Notes under the pieces: generated by a model
What the model was told of the DNA's origin: nothing
Database searches by the model: none
Seen by the model: only the letters and a program-made list of their open reading frames with translations
Made by a program: the position numbers and the translations under genes
Assembly (NCBI RefSeq): GCF_013248975.1
Contig: NZ_JABRWH010000001.1
Span: forward strand, 2,314,001-2,378,000
Source of the DNA: Neobacillus endophyticus
GTDB taxonomy: Bacteria; Bacillota; Bacilli; Bacillales; Cytobacillaceae
Reading direction: 5' to 3'
DNA length: 64,000 bases
Shown: piece after piece, positions 16,181 through 24,480 of the stretch
Layout of the letters: the number at the start of each line of letters is the position of its first letter
Position numbering within the stretch: position 1 is the first letter of the stretch

Positions 16181-17539
16181 ATGAAGGAAAGAAATGCATA
16201 CGGTACCGTACAAATTCTTATATTCTTTAATCTGCTCCTGGCCCTGATTGCTTTCTTTAAAGATGTTCTATTAGCAGGCTATTTTGGTACTAGTAAAGTA
16301 GCGGATGCTATAAATCTTGCTTTCTTTATTCCTGATACAGTCGGGAATAATCTAATTGGAACGGCTATAGCTGTTTCCAGCATACCGGTGCTGACACAAT
16401 TATCCATCGGGAAGGAATCTGCCTTTTATCATCTTACACTTCAGAGAATAGCCGCAGTTGTTTTTGGAGGTACCCTGCTTGTTTTAGGAGGATTACTTCT
16501 GCTAGCAAACCCGCTGTTTCACTTATTTCATTTATCTGGAGGAGAAGACTCTTGGAAAGTCTTGAATTTGTATTACATGATGTCGCCGATCATAGTGGCA
16601 GCGCCTTGCTGGCTCCTGGGGTCAGCGATCTTGCAAGCTTCCAAACGATTCCTGCTCCCTGCCATAACTCCGGTCTTATATAATCTGTTCATTCTATTTT
16701 GTATTGTCATTTGTCAATGGTCGGGAATATCCCAAACTAAAGGGGAAGTGGTATTCTCGATTGGATTGACAGCTGGAACGGCTATCGTGGGTGTTCTAAC
16801 TTGGGCCTATATCTTTAGAGAGCAAAAAGTAGTTTGGAGATTCAAAGATTTTTTCTTGAAAATAGATTCACCTGAAATAAAGAAACTATCATCTGCCTTT
16901 ACTTCTTATTTATTTATTCTGTTATTTAGCCAAGCAGTTTTGCTTTCTGAAAGAGTTTTTGCAAGCACACTGGAAACGGGCACGATTGCCGCTTTATCGT
17001 ATGCCTATCGAATTTCCCAATTTCCAATCTGGGTTTTTATTGCAGCAATTAATACGTTTATATTACCAACGATCAGCGCTCATGTTGTAAAAAATGATCG
17101 TTCGTCATTAAAAAAGGATTTATTCAGGTCTTTTACATTTGTAATTCTTGTTTCAGCTTTTCTTTCCATGTTGTTAGTTATCTTTTCAGAACCATTATTA
17201 CAGCTTGTTCTGGCAAGGGGATCTTTTAACAGTCAATCTGTTGAGTTAACAAGCAGAATTCTAAAAGGGTACGGTTTATCCATTGTCGGGCAAAGCTTAT
17301 ATGTGTTTTGTACGCGGTATTATGTTGCGGAAGGAAAATTGAAAGTACCATTTATCATAGGATTGTTCGGGAGTCTGTTAAATATCATTCTCTTAAAAAT
17401 ATTCATTCCTGTCGAAGGAGCATCCGGAATTGGTTATGCTGCCGCGATGGCCTCTACTTTTAATGGTGTTACCATCTTGGTCTATTTCATAAAAAATTTA
17501 ATTGCCGTTGAGCAAAAGAGAGGAATTACCTATGAATGA
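16181..17539 (+). CDS. MurJ/MVF-family lipid-linked saccharide flippase
   Basis: About 452 residues, 12-14 membrane segments, MOP-superfamily flippase of the MurJ type. It begins with a helix and the conserved FFKDVLLAGYFGTSKVADAINLAFFIPD block. Other conserved stretches are LERVFASTLETGTIAALSYAYRI-type (here SERVFASTLETG) and LARGSFNSQSVELTSRILKGYG. ATG 16181 is preceded by GGGAGGGGAGC and is preferred over an in-frame ATG 72 bp upstream. It probably flips a polyprenyl-linked sugar or oligosaccharide made by the neighbouring GT2. A second flippase-like protein beside the PelG-like one is unusual. Confidence 0.82.
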   Translation: MKERNAYGTVQILIFFNLLLALIAFFKDVLLAGYFGTSKVADAINLAFFIPDTVGNNLIGTAIAVSSIPVLTQLSIGKESAFYHLTLQRIAAVVFGGTLLVLGGLLLLANPLFHLFHLSGGEDSWKVLNLYYMMSPIIVAAPCWLLGSAILQASKRFLLPAITPVLYNLFILFCIVICQWSGISQTKGEVVFSIGLTAGTAIVGVLTWAYIFREQKVVWRFKDFFLKIDSPEIKKLSSAFTSYLFILLFSQAVLLSERVFASTLETGTIAALSYAYRISQFPIWVFIAAINTFILPTISAHVVKNDRSSLKKDLFRSFTFVILVSAFLSMLLVIFSEPLLQLVLARGSFNSQSVELTSRILKGYGLSIVGQSLYVFCTRYYVAEGKLKVPFIIGLFGSLLNIILLKIFIPVEGASGIGYAAAMASTFNGVTILVYFIKNLIAVEQKRGITYE

Positions 17540-18266
17540 ATACTTAGTAGCAGTTCCTGCATTTAATGAAGAAAAGAATATTGAAAAAGTGATTCATTCC
17601 TTAAAGCAATTAAATGCACCGATTGATGTTGTCATTATTAATGACGGTTCCAGCGATCAAACTGCTTTAAGAGCGCATCAAGCAGGTGCCAAAGTGGTAA
17701 GCCATCCTACGAATCTTGGTTATTTAGCAGCCATTCAGACAGGATTTAAATATGCGGAAAAACACCAGTATCCATTTATTATCTTTTTTGATGGGGATGG
17801 ACAGCATGATCCCATATGCGTAAATGACATGATAAAAGCGATTACCCGCGATGGAGTGGATGTCGTTATTGGATCAAGATTTTTAATAGAGAGTAACATG
17901 AAAACGAGCTTTGCTAAGATGCTTGCCATCAAATTCTTTCGATCCATTATTTATCGGACAACCAAGAAACACATTACAGATCCAACATCAGGATTCAAGG
18001 CATTTAAAGCAAATGTTTATAAACGGTTTACAAACTCCAAGGATTTTTACTATGACTTGCCTGATAGCAATTTTATTATTGATATTTTACTTCAAAACCA
18101 TCATGTATTAGAGATACCGGTTAATATGTTTGAACGGGAGCATGGAGAAAGCAAAATCCATCATAGTGGAATAAAGCCGATGATTTATATGGCGCAAACA
18201 ATTCTGAGTATTTTCATCGTCATCATGAAAAATAAATTCCAGCCGACAGGTGGGAAGACATCATGA
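17532..18266 (+). CDS. GT2 glycosyltransferase, polyprenyl-phosphate sugar synthase (DPM1-like)
   Basis: 244 residues, GT-A fold. Motifs: VAVPAFNEEKNIEKVI at the start, VIINDGSSDQT, the metal-binding FFDGDGQHDP (about residues 85-94), VVIGSRFL, and DPTSGFKAFK. Length and motifs fit dolichyl/undecaprenyl-phosphate mannose or glucose synthases, which transfer a sugar from a nucleotide donor to polyprenyl phosphate at the inner membrane face. ATG 17532 overlaps the flippase stop and has AGAGGAA upstream. It overlaps the DUF2304 gene by 4 bp, a classic pairing for this family. Confidence 0.85.
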   Translation: MNEYLVAVPAFNEEKNIEKVIHSLKQLNAPIDVVIINDGSSDQTALRAHQAGAKVVSHPTNLGYLAAIQTGFKYAEKHQYPFIIFFDGDGQHDPICVNDMIKAITRDGVDVVIGSRFLIESNMKTSFAKMLAIKFFRSIIYRTTKKHITDPTSGFKAFKANVYKRFTNSKDFYYDLPDSNFIIDILLQNHHVLEIPVNMFEREHGESKIHHSGIKPMIYMAQTILSIFIVIMKNKFQPTGGKTS

Positions 18267-18658
18267 ATAGTTTTCTGCAGATTTTCTTAATAATTTGTGC
18301 CTTATTATTTTTAATAGGCGTTGTCAGTTTGTTGTTGAAAAATAAAATCAGTGAACGGTACTCTGTCATTTGGCTAGCAGGATCTTTATTGATTTTCTTT
18401 ATTGCCGGTAATCCAAAATTACTGGATAGAACTGCTAAAGTGCTGGGGATTGCCTATCCGCCTTCGCTATTGTTCCTGCTTTCAACACTTATTCTATTAT
18501 TATTTTGTTTATATCAAACTATTCAAATTACCAAATTGACGAACAAAGTGAAGGATATCTCCCAGTATTTAGCGCTCCATCAATTTCAAGAGCAGGAAGT
18601 AGAAGGCAGAATAACCGAGGTGAAAAGTGGCTATGAACAAGGAAATTATGAATATTAA
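18263..18658 (+). CDS. DUF2304 family small membrane protein
   Basis: 131 residues with three membrane segments (residues about 4-22, 34-52, 67-88) and a charged coiled-coil tail. The middle stretch NKISERYSVIWLAGSLLIF is characteristic of DUF2304 proteins, which are regularly encoded beside DPM-like GT2 enzymes and presumably assist the lipid-linked sugar step. It overlaps the GT2 gene by 4 bp and the next gene by 32 bp. Confidence 0.8.
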   Translation: MNSFLQIFLIICALLFLIGVVSLLLKNKISERYSVIWLAGSLLIFFIAGNPKLLDRTAKVLGIAYPPSLLFLLSTLILLLFCLYQTIQITKLTNKVKDISQYLALHQFQEQEVEGRITEVKSGYEQGNYEY

Positions 18659-20513
18659 TGCATATATACCAATTATTCTTGCAATCATTTTGACTGCAGC
18701 TACTGTGATCTTGCTCCTTTTCTTATTCCGTGCCAAAAAGAGGAGCCCTCAAGTACAAATCGGTTTTCTGCAATCATTAATAAATGATTTTAAACCAACC
18801 TTAGGAATGGAGAAAAACCTGGATTTCATTTTGCGAAAAACACAGGAGTTAGTTGAAGCACCCAATTATAGTTTTTACATTTATAATTCGGTTAATAATA
18901 GATTCACATTAAAAGCAGTCCGGCAGTTAGCCTTGGATGCCAATATTGCACCTTCCTACAGTGGTCTAGTGCCTTATGAAAAGGAAAAATATGACCCGCC
19001 GCTTTCTTTATCAAAGGATCGTTTAACAGAGAGAGCAACTGTCGCTAAAGAAGGAGAAGTACCCATACTCACCATACCGATTAAGGGTGGGCAAGGTTTG
19101 ATCCAGATTGGTCCGGTTACTAGAGTTGCTTCGAAAACGCTGCTAGAATTTGAACAAATCAGCGAGCTTTTGGAGATTCCATTGAGAAACTTGATAGAAG
19201 AGGAGGAGCAGCGGAGAAATTACGAAGTGCTTGAAACCTCTTCTAAAGCAATAAAATACATCAACCGTTTATATATACATGAAAAAGAATATATAAAATT
19301 GATAGCAGAAACCTGTCTAAAGTCTGCCAAGCCTTCAGCAAGTATGATCATAGCGGCGAATTCCTCTTTTCATAAAGTTATACACTCCACCGGATTAAGC
19401 AAACAAATCCAGGAGAATGCTAGTCAATCAGACTTTTTGGTGAAACTAAAAGAACTAACAGCGGCAAAAGCATTTTCAATTATCGAAGAAACGTCTACAC
19501 GGCATTCAAAATTAAACCAGCTATTATCCATTACGGCCTCTGGATATTATGTTATCTGTCAATTTACCTTATTGGATTCACACTATTTTATTCTTTTTGC
19601 ATTTGAACACGGAACCCAAAGTATGGAAAGCATGAGAAACCTCTCGATGAAAATGCTATGGTCTCAAATTCAACAGCTCATTCAAATGAAGCAGCATTCT
19701 AAACAGAATTCTATTGTCTATATCGATTTCTTAAAAAGTATCGCCGCTTTCATTGACCAATTATCGCCCTTTACCACGGGATCATCAAAGCTGATGTCCA
19801 ATTATTCAATGGCGATTGCACGAGAAATGGGCTTAAGTGAGTACCAAATCCAAACGATTGGGTTGGCCGCTTATTTAAGTAACATTGGAGTAATTGGGAT
19901 ATCCGATGGTTTATTAGGAAAAGATGGGATTTACTCAGACGAAGAATATGAACAAATGAAGCTGCATTCTGAGGTGGGAGCGGCCATTATTGAAAATACG
20001 ATCGCGCTGGATGAGGTGGCACTATTGGTGAAACATCACCATGAAAGAATGGATGGAAATGGCTATCCATCAAGAATGATGGGAGAAGAGATCCCTGTGG
20101 GTTCAAGAATTATATCCGTCGTTCAAACCTTTTTGGCTAAAATTAACGGCCGGTCCTATCGTGAACCTCTGCCTTTTGACGAGGCGCTTAAGCTGATTAT
20201 GGATTCAGCAGGGTCCCAATTGGATAGCAAGATTGTTACTGTGTTTATGAAATGGTACGAGACTAAAAGGAATCCATTAATGGGGAAAAATAAAGCCTTG
20301 GGAAACTGTTGGGAACTAAGCTGCGTTCCCTCATCCATTTGCTCTCAATGCCCTGCCTATAAAAACACTTCCACTCAAAATTGTTGGGAATTTGAAAGGA
20401 ACAATTGCCGAGTACATGGAAAAACGTGTGAAACTTGTTTTGTTTATTCGGAAGCAATGTCTAGATTGAAGTCGGACGACAACAGCAGTCAAGCAGGGGG
20501 GATCTCATGCTAA
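18627..20513 (+). CDS. Membrane-anchored GAF plus degenerate HD-GYP protein with two-CW tail
   Basis: 628 residues: one N-terminal membrane helix (about 8-32), a GAF-like domain (about 50-190), probably a second one (210-340), an HD-GYP domain (about 375-530), and a Cys-rich tail with two NCWE motifs (from about 553). The HD-GYP keeps HHERMDGNGYP and LHSEVG. The expected HD pair (LHDIGKIGIPD) reads LSNIGVIGISD, and the later Asp of the ADxFDA motif is lost. It is therefore unlikely to be an active c-di-GMP phosphodiesterase and may be a ligand sensor that replaces PelD. The GTG start follows GAGGTG and overlaps the DUF2304 gene. Confidence 0.8.
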   Translation: MAMNKEIMNINAYIPIILAIILTAATVILLLFLFRAKKRSPQVQIGFLQSLINDFKPTLGMEKNLDFILRKTQELVEAPNYSFYIYNSVNNRFTLKAVRQLALDANIAPSYSGLVPYEKEKYDPPLSLSKDRLTERATVAKEGEVPILTIPIKGGQGLIQIGPVTRVASKTLLEFEQISELLEIPLRNLIEEEEQRRNYEVLETSSKAIKYINRLYIHEKEYIKLIAETCLKSAKPSASMIIAANSSFHKVIHSTGLSKQIQENASQSDFLVKLKELTAAKAFSIIEETSTRHSKLNQLLSITASGYYVICQFTLLDSHYFILFAFEHGTQSMESMRNLSMKMLWSQIQQLIQMKQHSKQNSIVYIDFLKSIAAFIDQLSPFTTGSSKLMSNYSMAIAREMGLSEYQIQTIGLAAYLSNIGVIGISDGLLGKDGIYSDEEYEQMKLHSEVGAAIIENTIALDEVALLVKHHHERMDGNGYPSRMMGEEIPVGSRIISVVQTFLAKINGRSYREPLPFDEALKLIMDSAGSQLDSKIVTVFMKWYETKRNPLMGKNKALGNCWELSCVPSSICSQCPAYKNTSTQNCWEFERNNCRVHGKTCETCFVYSEAMSRLKSDDNSSQAGGISC

Positions 20514-21304
20514 CAAGTTTTCGTAAGGATCAATTGCTTGCTGCAAAGAACTACGCCTTGTACTACGGTTATGGTAGAGCGGATGAATTATCTTTGTTCG
20601 ATATCGCCATTGTCGACCCAAACGGATTAAAACAAGAAGAATTTGAGCAGCTAAGGCTAAAAAAGACCATGGTGATCACCTATTTAAGCCTGCTTGAGGT
20701 ACATCCATCTGAACCTATTTATAGGGAGCTATCATCCGAAGATTTCCTGCTTATGGATGGAAAGCCCGTAAAGAATGAAGCATTTGGTACTTTTATAATG
20801 AGCCTGCAGTCAAAAAAATGGATGAACCATCTGTTAACGAAAATAAACCGTCATTTTTCCATTATTGAATCGGATGGAATCTTTTTAGATACAATTGGGG
20901 ATATAGAATTTCACTTTCTCCCAGAGAAAATAAAAAAGCAGCAATTACAAGCAGCTGTTAATTTTCTTTCGGTTGTAAAAATGTTGTATCCTCACCATTT
21001 GTTCATACAAAACAATGGCCTGGAAATGGTGGCCGAGGAAACAGCAGCATATATTGATGGGATATGCTGGGAGAATCCTCCGTTTTCCTTAGAACAAAGC
21101 AAAGAATGGGTGGAAGTCATGATTCGTAAACTGGATAAATTAAAGGAGCGGCATCATGTAAAAATCTTTCTCTTGCTTGAGGAAACGATAGAAAAAGAAC
21201 GAAATGCATATGAACAAGCAAAGAAAATGGCCAAAAAACATGACTTTCTTTTATACAATGCATCGAAAAATTATGTTGAGGGCTTTAATATTGTGAAAGG
21301 GTAA
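20507..21304 (+). CDS. GH114/TM1410-like glycoside hydrolase (PelA hydrolase-domain relative)
   Basis: 265-residue TIM-barrel-like enzyme. Visible family features are the early FDIAIVDPNGL strand, MVITYLSLLEV, SDGIFLDTIGD (about residues 124-134, with acidic residues where the catalytic site is expected), LFIQNNGLEMV, IDGICWENPPF and the late KIFLLLEE strand. Relatives are endo-alpha-1,4-polygalactosaminidases (GH114) and the hydrolase part of PelA (GH166). No signal peptide is visible, so it would act in the cytosol, or the start is incomplete. It overlaps the sensor gene by 7 bp and ends the operon. Confidence 0.72.
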   Translation: MLTSFRKDQLLAAKNYALYYGYGRADELSLFDIAIVDPNGLKQEEFEQLRLKKTMVITYLSLLEVHPSEPIYRELSSEDFLLMDGKPVKNEAFGTFIMSLQSKKWMNHLLTKINRHFSIIESDGIFLDTIGDIEFHFLPEKIKKQQLQAAVNFLSVVKMLYPHHLFIQNNGLEMVAEETAAYIDGICWENPPFSLEQSKEWVEVMIRKLDKLKERHHVKIFLLLEETIEKERNAYEQAKKMAKKHDFLLYNASKNYVEGFNIVKG

Positions 21305-21338
21305 AAGCAATTAGTGTCTTGACATACTTATATCAAAG

Positions 21339-21372
21339 GCTGTTCCGAACTTTCGTGTCGGAACAGCTTTTT
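21339..21372 (+). terminator. Terminator of the Pel-like operon
   Basis: Perfect 10-bp stem GCTGTTCCGA/TCGGAACAGC with a 9-nt loop, then TTTTTATTTT. It closes the 14-kb operon that began at 7261. Confidence 0.85.
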
Positions 21373-21541
21373 ATTTTGGCTATGTTAAAGTTCATTGTTA
21401 AATTTAATATTCTGTTGATTGGAGCGAAGTTCCTGAAGCGAAAAACAAGCCTTAATTTTAGAATAAAACTAAAATTTTTGGATATATTTTCCCGTTCTGA
21501 ACAATCTATGAGGGATGGTCCTTTCCAAAGGAGGAAATTCC

Positions 21542-21862
21542 TTGAAAAAAGTTTGGCAATCCACTATGTTAAGTTTATTGATACTGCTTTTTGCTGCTGC
21601 CTGTTATGGGTTGGGGATTGGCCTTAAAGAGGAAGAGAAAAAGGGTGAGATTCAGGGAGTCATTGAGGAGAAGTTTCAAAAACGCATAGTAATTAGTAAA
21701 TGGAAACATTATGAGGCAGTTAAACAATACTGGGTGAAATTAAAGAATGGTCAAAAAGTGCAGATTCCGGCTTACTTTTACCAAACTGTTGATGAAGGTG
21801 AAAAAGTTTCCCTCGTTAAAATTAAAGGCAGAAATCTTTACATTCTGATAAAAATAATCTAG
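21542..21862 (+). CDS. Small exported or membrane-anchored protein of unknown function
   Basis: 106 residues if the TTG at 21542 is the start; AAAGGAGG lies about 8 nt upstream, which decides it. The N-terminus is a signal or anchor sequence (KKVWQSTMLSLLILLFAAAC, possibly a lipobox ending in Cys). A beta-rich domain of about 75 residues follows, resembling small OB-like extracellular modules (KLKNGQKVQIPAYFYQ, VSLVKIKGRNLYILIK). It stands alone, downstream of the polysaccharide terminator. Function unknown; an envelope-associated role is possible. Confidence 0.6.
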   Translation: MKKVWQSTMLSLLILLFAAACYGLGIGLKEEEKKGEIQGVIEEKFQKRIVISKWKHYEAVKQYWVKLKNGQKVQIPAYFYQTVDEGEKVSLVKIKGRNLYILIKII

Positions 21863-22040
21863 AGGGCACAGGACGAAGTTAGTCACGTGCCTTTTGCTAT
21901 GTTATCGTATTGTTTCGGTATAGACAACTGTACCTGGACTCCGTTACTCTTATATTATCATATAGAGCTTAAACAGGTTTGTTAAGATAGTATTTCTACG
22001 GTCAATTGGGTAAGCATGATCCAACTGGAGGAATTCAAAT

Positions 22041-22958
22041 ATGAAAGAAAACTTGGAACTGTTAACAACAGAATTACGGAATGAACAATCGATGAATCTA
22101 GATCGACTAAAACCAAAAGACATCTTAACCATTATGAATGATGAAGACCAAAAGGTAGCACTGGCTGTCAGGGAGGTTCTGGCTGATGTGGAAACAGCTA
22201 TTCAATTCACAGTGGATTCCTTAAAGCAAGGAGGCAGGCTTATCTATATGGGGGCAGGCACCAGCGGTCGCTTGGGAGTACTGGACGCCCTGGAATGCTC
22301 GCCAACATTTGGTACGGATCCAGAAATGGTACAAGGGTTAATAGCAGGAGGAGAATCTGCTTTTACACTTGCATCTGAAGGGGCAGAAGACGATGCACAA
22401 TTAGGGGTTCATGATTTAAAGCAAATAGGATTAAATGAAAAAGATACAGTTATTGGGCTTGCAGCTAGCGGGCGCACTCCATACGTCATAGGAGGATTGG
22501 AATATGCCCGAGGTACAGGAGCCAAAACAGTGGCTATTTCGTGCAACAAACACGCTGCTATCAGCAAGGAAGCAGATCACAGCATTGAAGTTATAGTTGG
22601 GCCGGAGGTATTAACTGGCTCCACCAGGCTAAAAGCAGCCACAGCTCAAAAGATGATTTTAAATATGATAACAACGGCATCCATGGTTTTAATGGGAAAG
22701 GTTTATGAAAATCTTATGGTGGATGTACGGATTAGCAATCACAAGCTAAAAGAGCGGGCGATTAACACTATTCTCAAAATTACTGGCGTGTCGTACCCGT
22801 CAGCCAAAGCAGCTCTCGAAGATGCGGACCTTCAAGCCAAAACTGCTATTGTGATGATAAAAGCTGGTGTTTCGAAAGAAGAGGCAATTGATTTATTGGA
22901 GCAGGCGAACGGGTTTGTTCATCTGGCACTTGAAAGAGCGGTAGATCAAAGCGAGTGA
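22041..22958 (+). CDS. murQ: N-acetylmuramic acid 6-phosphate etherase
   Basis: Cleaves the lactyl ether of MurNAc-6-phosphate to give GlcNAc-6-phosphate and lactate during cell wall recycling. The SIS domain is clear: YMGAGTSGRLGVLDA with SPTFGTDPEMVQGLIAGG, then the catalytic region ALASEGAEDD-like stretch (here LASEGAEDDAQLG), LAASGRTPYVIGG, and VGPEVLTGSTRLKAATAQK. It has 305 residues, the normal MurQ length. TGGAGG precedes ATG 22041. No MurNAc PTS or murR-type regulator is adjacent, so the gene stands apart from the usual murQRP cluster. Confidence 0.93.
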   Translation: MKENLELLTTELRNEQSMNLDRLKPKDILTIMNDEDQKVALAVREVLADVETAIQFTVDSLKQGGRLIYMGAGTSGRLGVLDALECSPTFGTDPEMVQGLIAGGESAFTLASEGAEDDAQLGVHDLKQIGLNEKDTVIGLAASGRTPYVIGGLEYARGTGAKTVAISCNKHAAISKEADHSIEVIVGPEVLTGSTRLKAATAQKMILNMITTASMVLMGKVYENLMVDVRISNHKLKERAINTILKITGVSYPSAKAALEDADLQAKTAIVMIKAGVSKEEAIDLLEQANGFVHLALERAVDQSE

Positions 22959-23114
22959 TTTAAACAGCCTGTGTTTGTTTACAACTGGTTAAGACAGGGA
23001 AAAGGTATGTTTTCTCGATGATATCAACTACTACAGCGGCGGCAATAAAGCTGGAGAAATTTTTGCATATAGTTCAATGATCGCAGCAATAATAGTAAAA
23101 AAGGAGAGATGAAC

Positions 23115-23246
23115 ATGGACAAACAAAATCAATATGTTGCTGCGGAGCTGTCTCCAAATTTAGTAAGTGAAATTAAATCACTTGAAGAAAAATTAAGTGA
23201 ACAGGCGAATAAGGAAGTTGTAGTCATTGCTTATGAGAAGGAATAA
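23115..23246 (+). CDS. 43-residue protein of unknown function
   Basis: Small gene starting MDKQNQYVAAELSPNLVSEI and ending VVVIAYEKE. It has a strong ribosome site (AAGGAGAG, 7 nt before ATG). The sequence suggests one amphipathic helix followed by a short beta strand. Similar short proteins occur in Bacillaceae without known function. It sits between murQ and the dehydrogenase, downstream of a 156-bp gap with no recognisable element. Confidence 0.55.
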   Translation: MDKQNQYVAAELSPNLVSEIKSLEEKLSEQANKEVVVIAYEKE

Positions 23247-23334
23247 ATAACTATTTAACATAATAGCTGACTTGGCATCTATATTAACAAGACTATTAAT
23301 TATTAAACACACAGAACTATATCTATTTAAAGCG

Positions 23335-23381
23335 GTGCATATGAAAAACAGCTGATGTGACCAGCTGTTTTTCATATGCAC
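23335..23381. terminator. Bidirectional terminator
   Basis: A perfect 20-bp stem (from GTGCATATGAAAAACAGCTG and its complement) with a 7-nt loop. The A and T runs inside each arm give U-rich ends in both directions. It serves the small gene on the left and the leftward dehydrogenase on the right. Confidence 0.75.
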
Positions 23382-23387
23382 TCTCCT

Positions 23388-24350
23388 TTAGTACCCTTTT
23401 GAATAATTAACAAGATTAATCGAAGGTGCTATACCTGCAAGATAATTTTTCAGATTTGGAATAAATATCGTTTCAATCAGACGCTGATCATAATGTTCCG
23501 TTGACCCAGAAGTGTGAGGTGTAATAATAACATTCTCCATTTCCCACAGCGGACTTTGGGCACTTAATGGTTCACGTTCAAAAACATCCAGCCCGGCTCC
23601 AGCAATAATACCATCCTGAAGTGCTTGAATCAGTTCCTCTTCCACAACGATTTCCCCACGTCCAATATTAATAAAATACGCAGAGGGCTTCATTTGCTTA
23701 AACTGCTGGGCACCAAATAAATGATGAGTTTCCTTCGTATGCGGCAATGTCACAGCCACATAATCGCATTGAGGCAGCAGTTGAGGCAATTGATCTGTTG
23801 TATACATTTGATCAACATATTCAGAAGATTTACCTGAGTGCCTGACACCAAGAACTTTCATCCCGAACGCTTTTGCTATTTTGGCAGTTTCTTTGCCAAT
23901 TGCTCCGACACCAATGATTCCGAGTGTTTTTTCATGGATTTCTAGCTTCATGTGGGCATGATGCCAAGTTTTAGTTTGTTGGTTTTTCACATATGTATGG
24001 AGTTTTCTTGTTAAGCCAAGCATTAAGGCAAAGATGGTTTCAGAGATTGGATAGGAGTGAACACCATTAGCACTTGTCAAAAGTATATTTTTTGATGCTA
24101 TTTTTTCAAGTGGCAGGGAATCGACCCCGGCACTCCATGTTTGCAGCCACTTCAATTTCGATTCAGAAGATAAGCACCATTCCTCAAGCCCCTTTTTCCA
24201 GCCAGCAACAATCTCTGCATCCAAAATATGATCCTGCCAAACATTTTTGTCCCTTCCAACAATTAAATCCCAATCGGGAATAATAGACTGAATTTGTTTC
24301 AGTAAGTTTTGGGTAAGATTATGGGTGATGACTAATTTTCTTTTTTGCAT
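23388..24350 (-). CDS. D-2-hydroxyacid dehydrogenase family protein
   Basis: NAD(P)-dependent oxidoreductase, 320 residues, of the phosphoglycerate/glyoxylate reductase family. The Rossmann motif is GVGAIGKETAKIAKAFGM (about residues 142-159). Catalytic residues are visible as the Arg of NIGRGEIV, the Glu of FEREPLS and the His of ITPHTSGST. It acts on a short 2-keto/2-hydroxy acid, but the exact substrate cannot be read. It is transcribed alone on the minus strand. Confidence 0.88.
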   Translation of the reverse strand: MQKRKLVITHNLTQNLLKQIQSIIPDWDLIVGRDKNVWQDHILDAEIVAGWKKGLEEWCLSSESKLKWLQTWSAGVDSLPLEKIASKNILLTSANGVHSYPISETIFALMLGLTRKLHTYVKNQQTKTWHHAHMKLEIHEKTLGIIGVGAIGKETAKIAKAFGMKVLGVRHSGKSSEYVDQMYTTDQLPQLLPQCDYVAVTLPHTKETHHLFGAQQFKQMKPSAYFINIGRGEIVVEEELIQALQDGIIAGAGLDVFEREPLSAQSPLWEMENVIITPHTSGSTEHYDQRLIETIFIPNLKNYLAGIAPSINLVNYSKGY

Positions 24351-24433
24351 ATATATTCCCTCCCGTTAAACTCTTGGTATGTACTTAATGGATATCGAAA
24401 TTTTTTTGAAATGGTAAATTGCTTATTCTCGGC

Positions 24434-24466
24434 AAAAAAAAACAGACTCTTATTGCAAGAGCCTGT
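24434..24466 (-). terminator. Terminator of the cold-shock gene
   Basis: On the minus strand, ACAGGCTCTTG pairs with the opposite arm AAGAGTCTGT, followed by a run of nine Ts. It lies just downstream of the csp stop codon. Confidence 0.75.
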
Positions 24467-24480
24467 TGTCTTTTTTAAAA

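Noticed and set aside
18627..20513. Active c-di-GMP phosphodiesterase of the HD-GYP class
   Set aside because: The HD pair and one later Asp are missing, so catalysis is unlikely; reported as degenerate instead.
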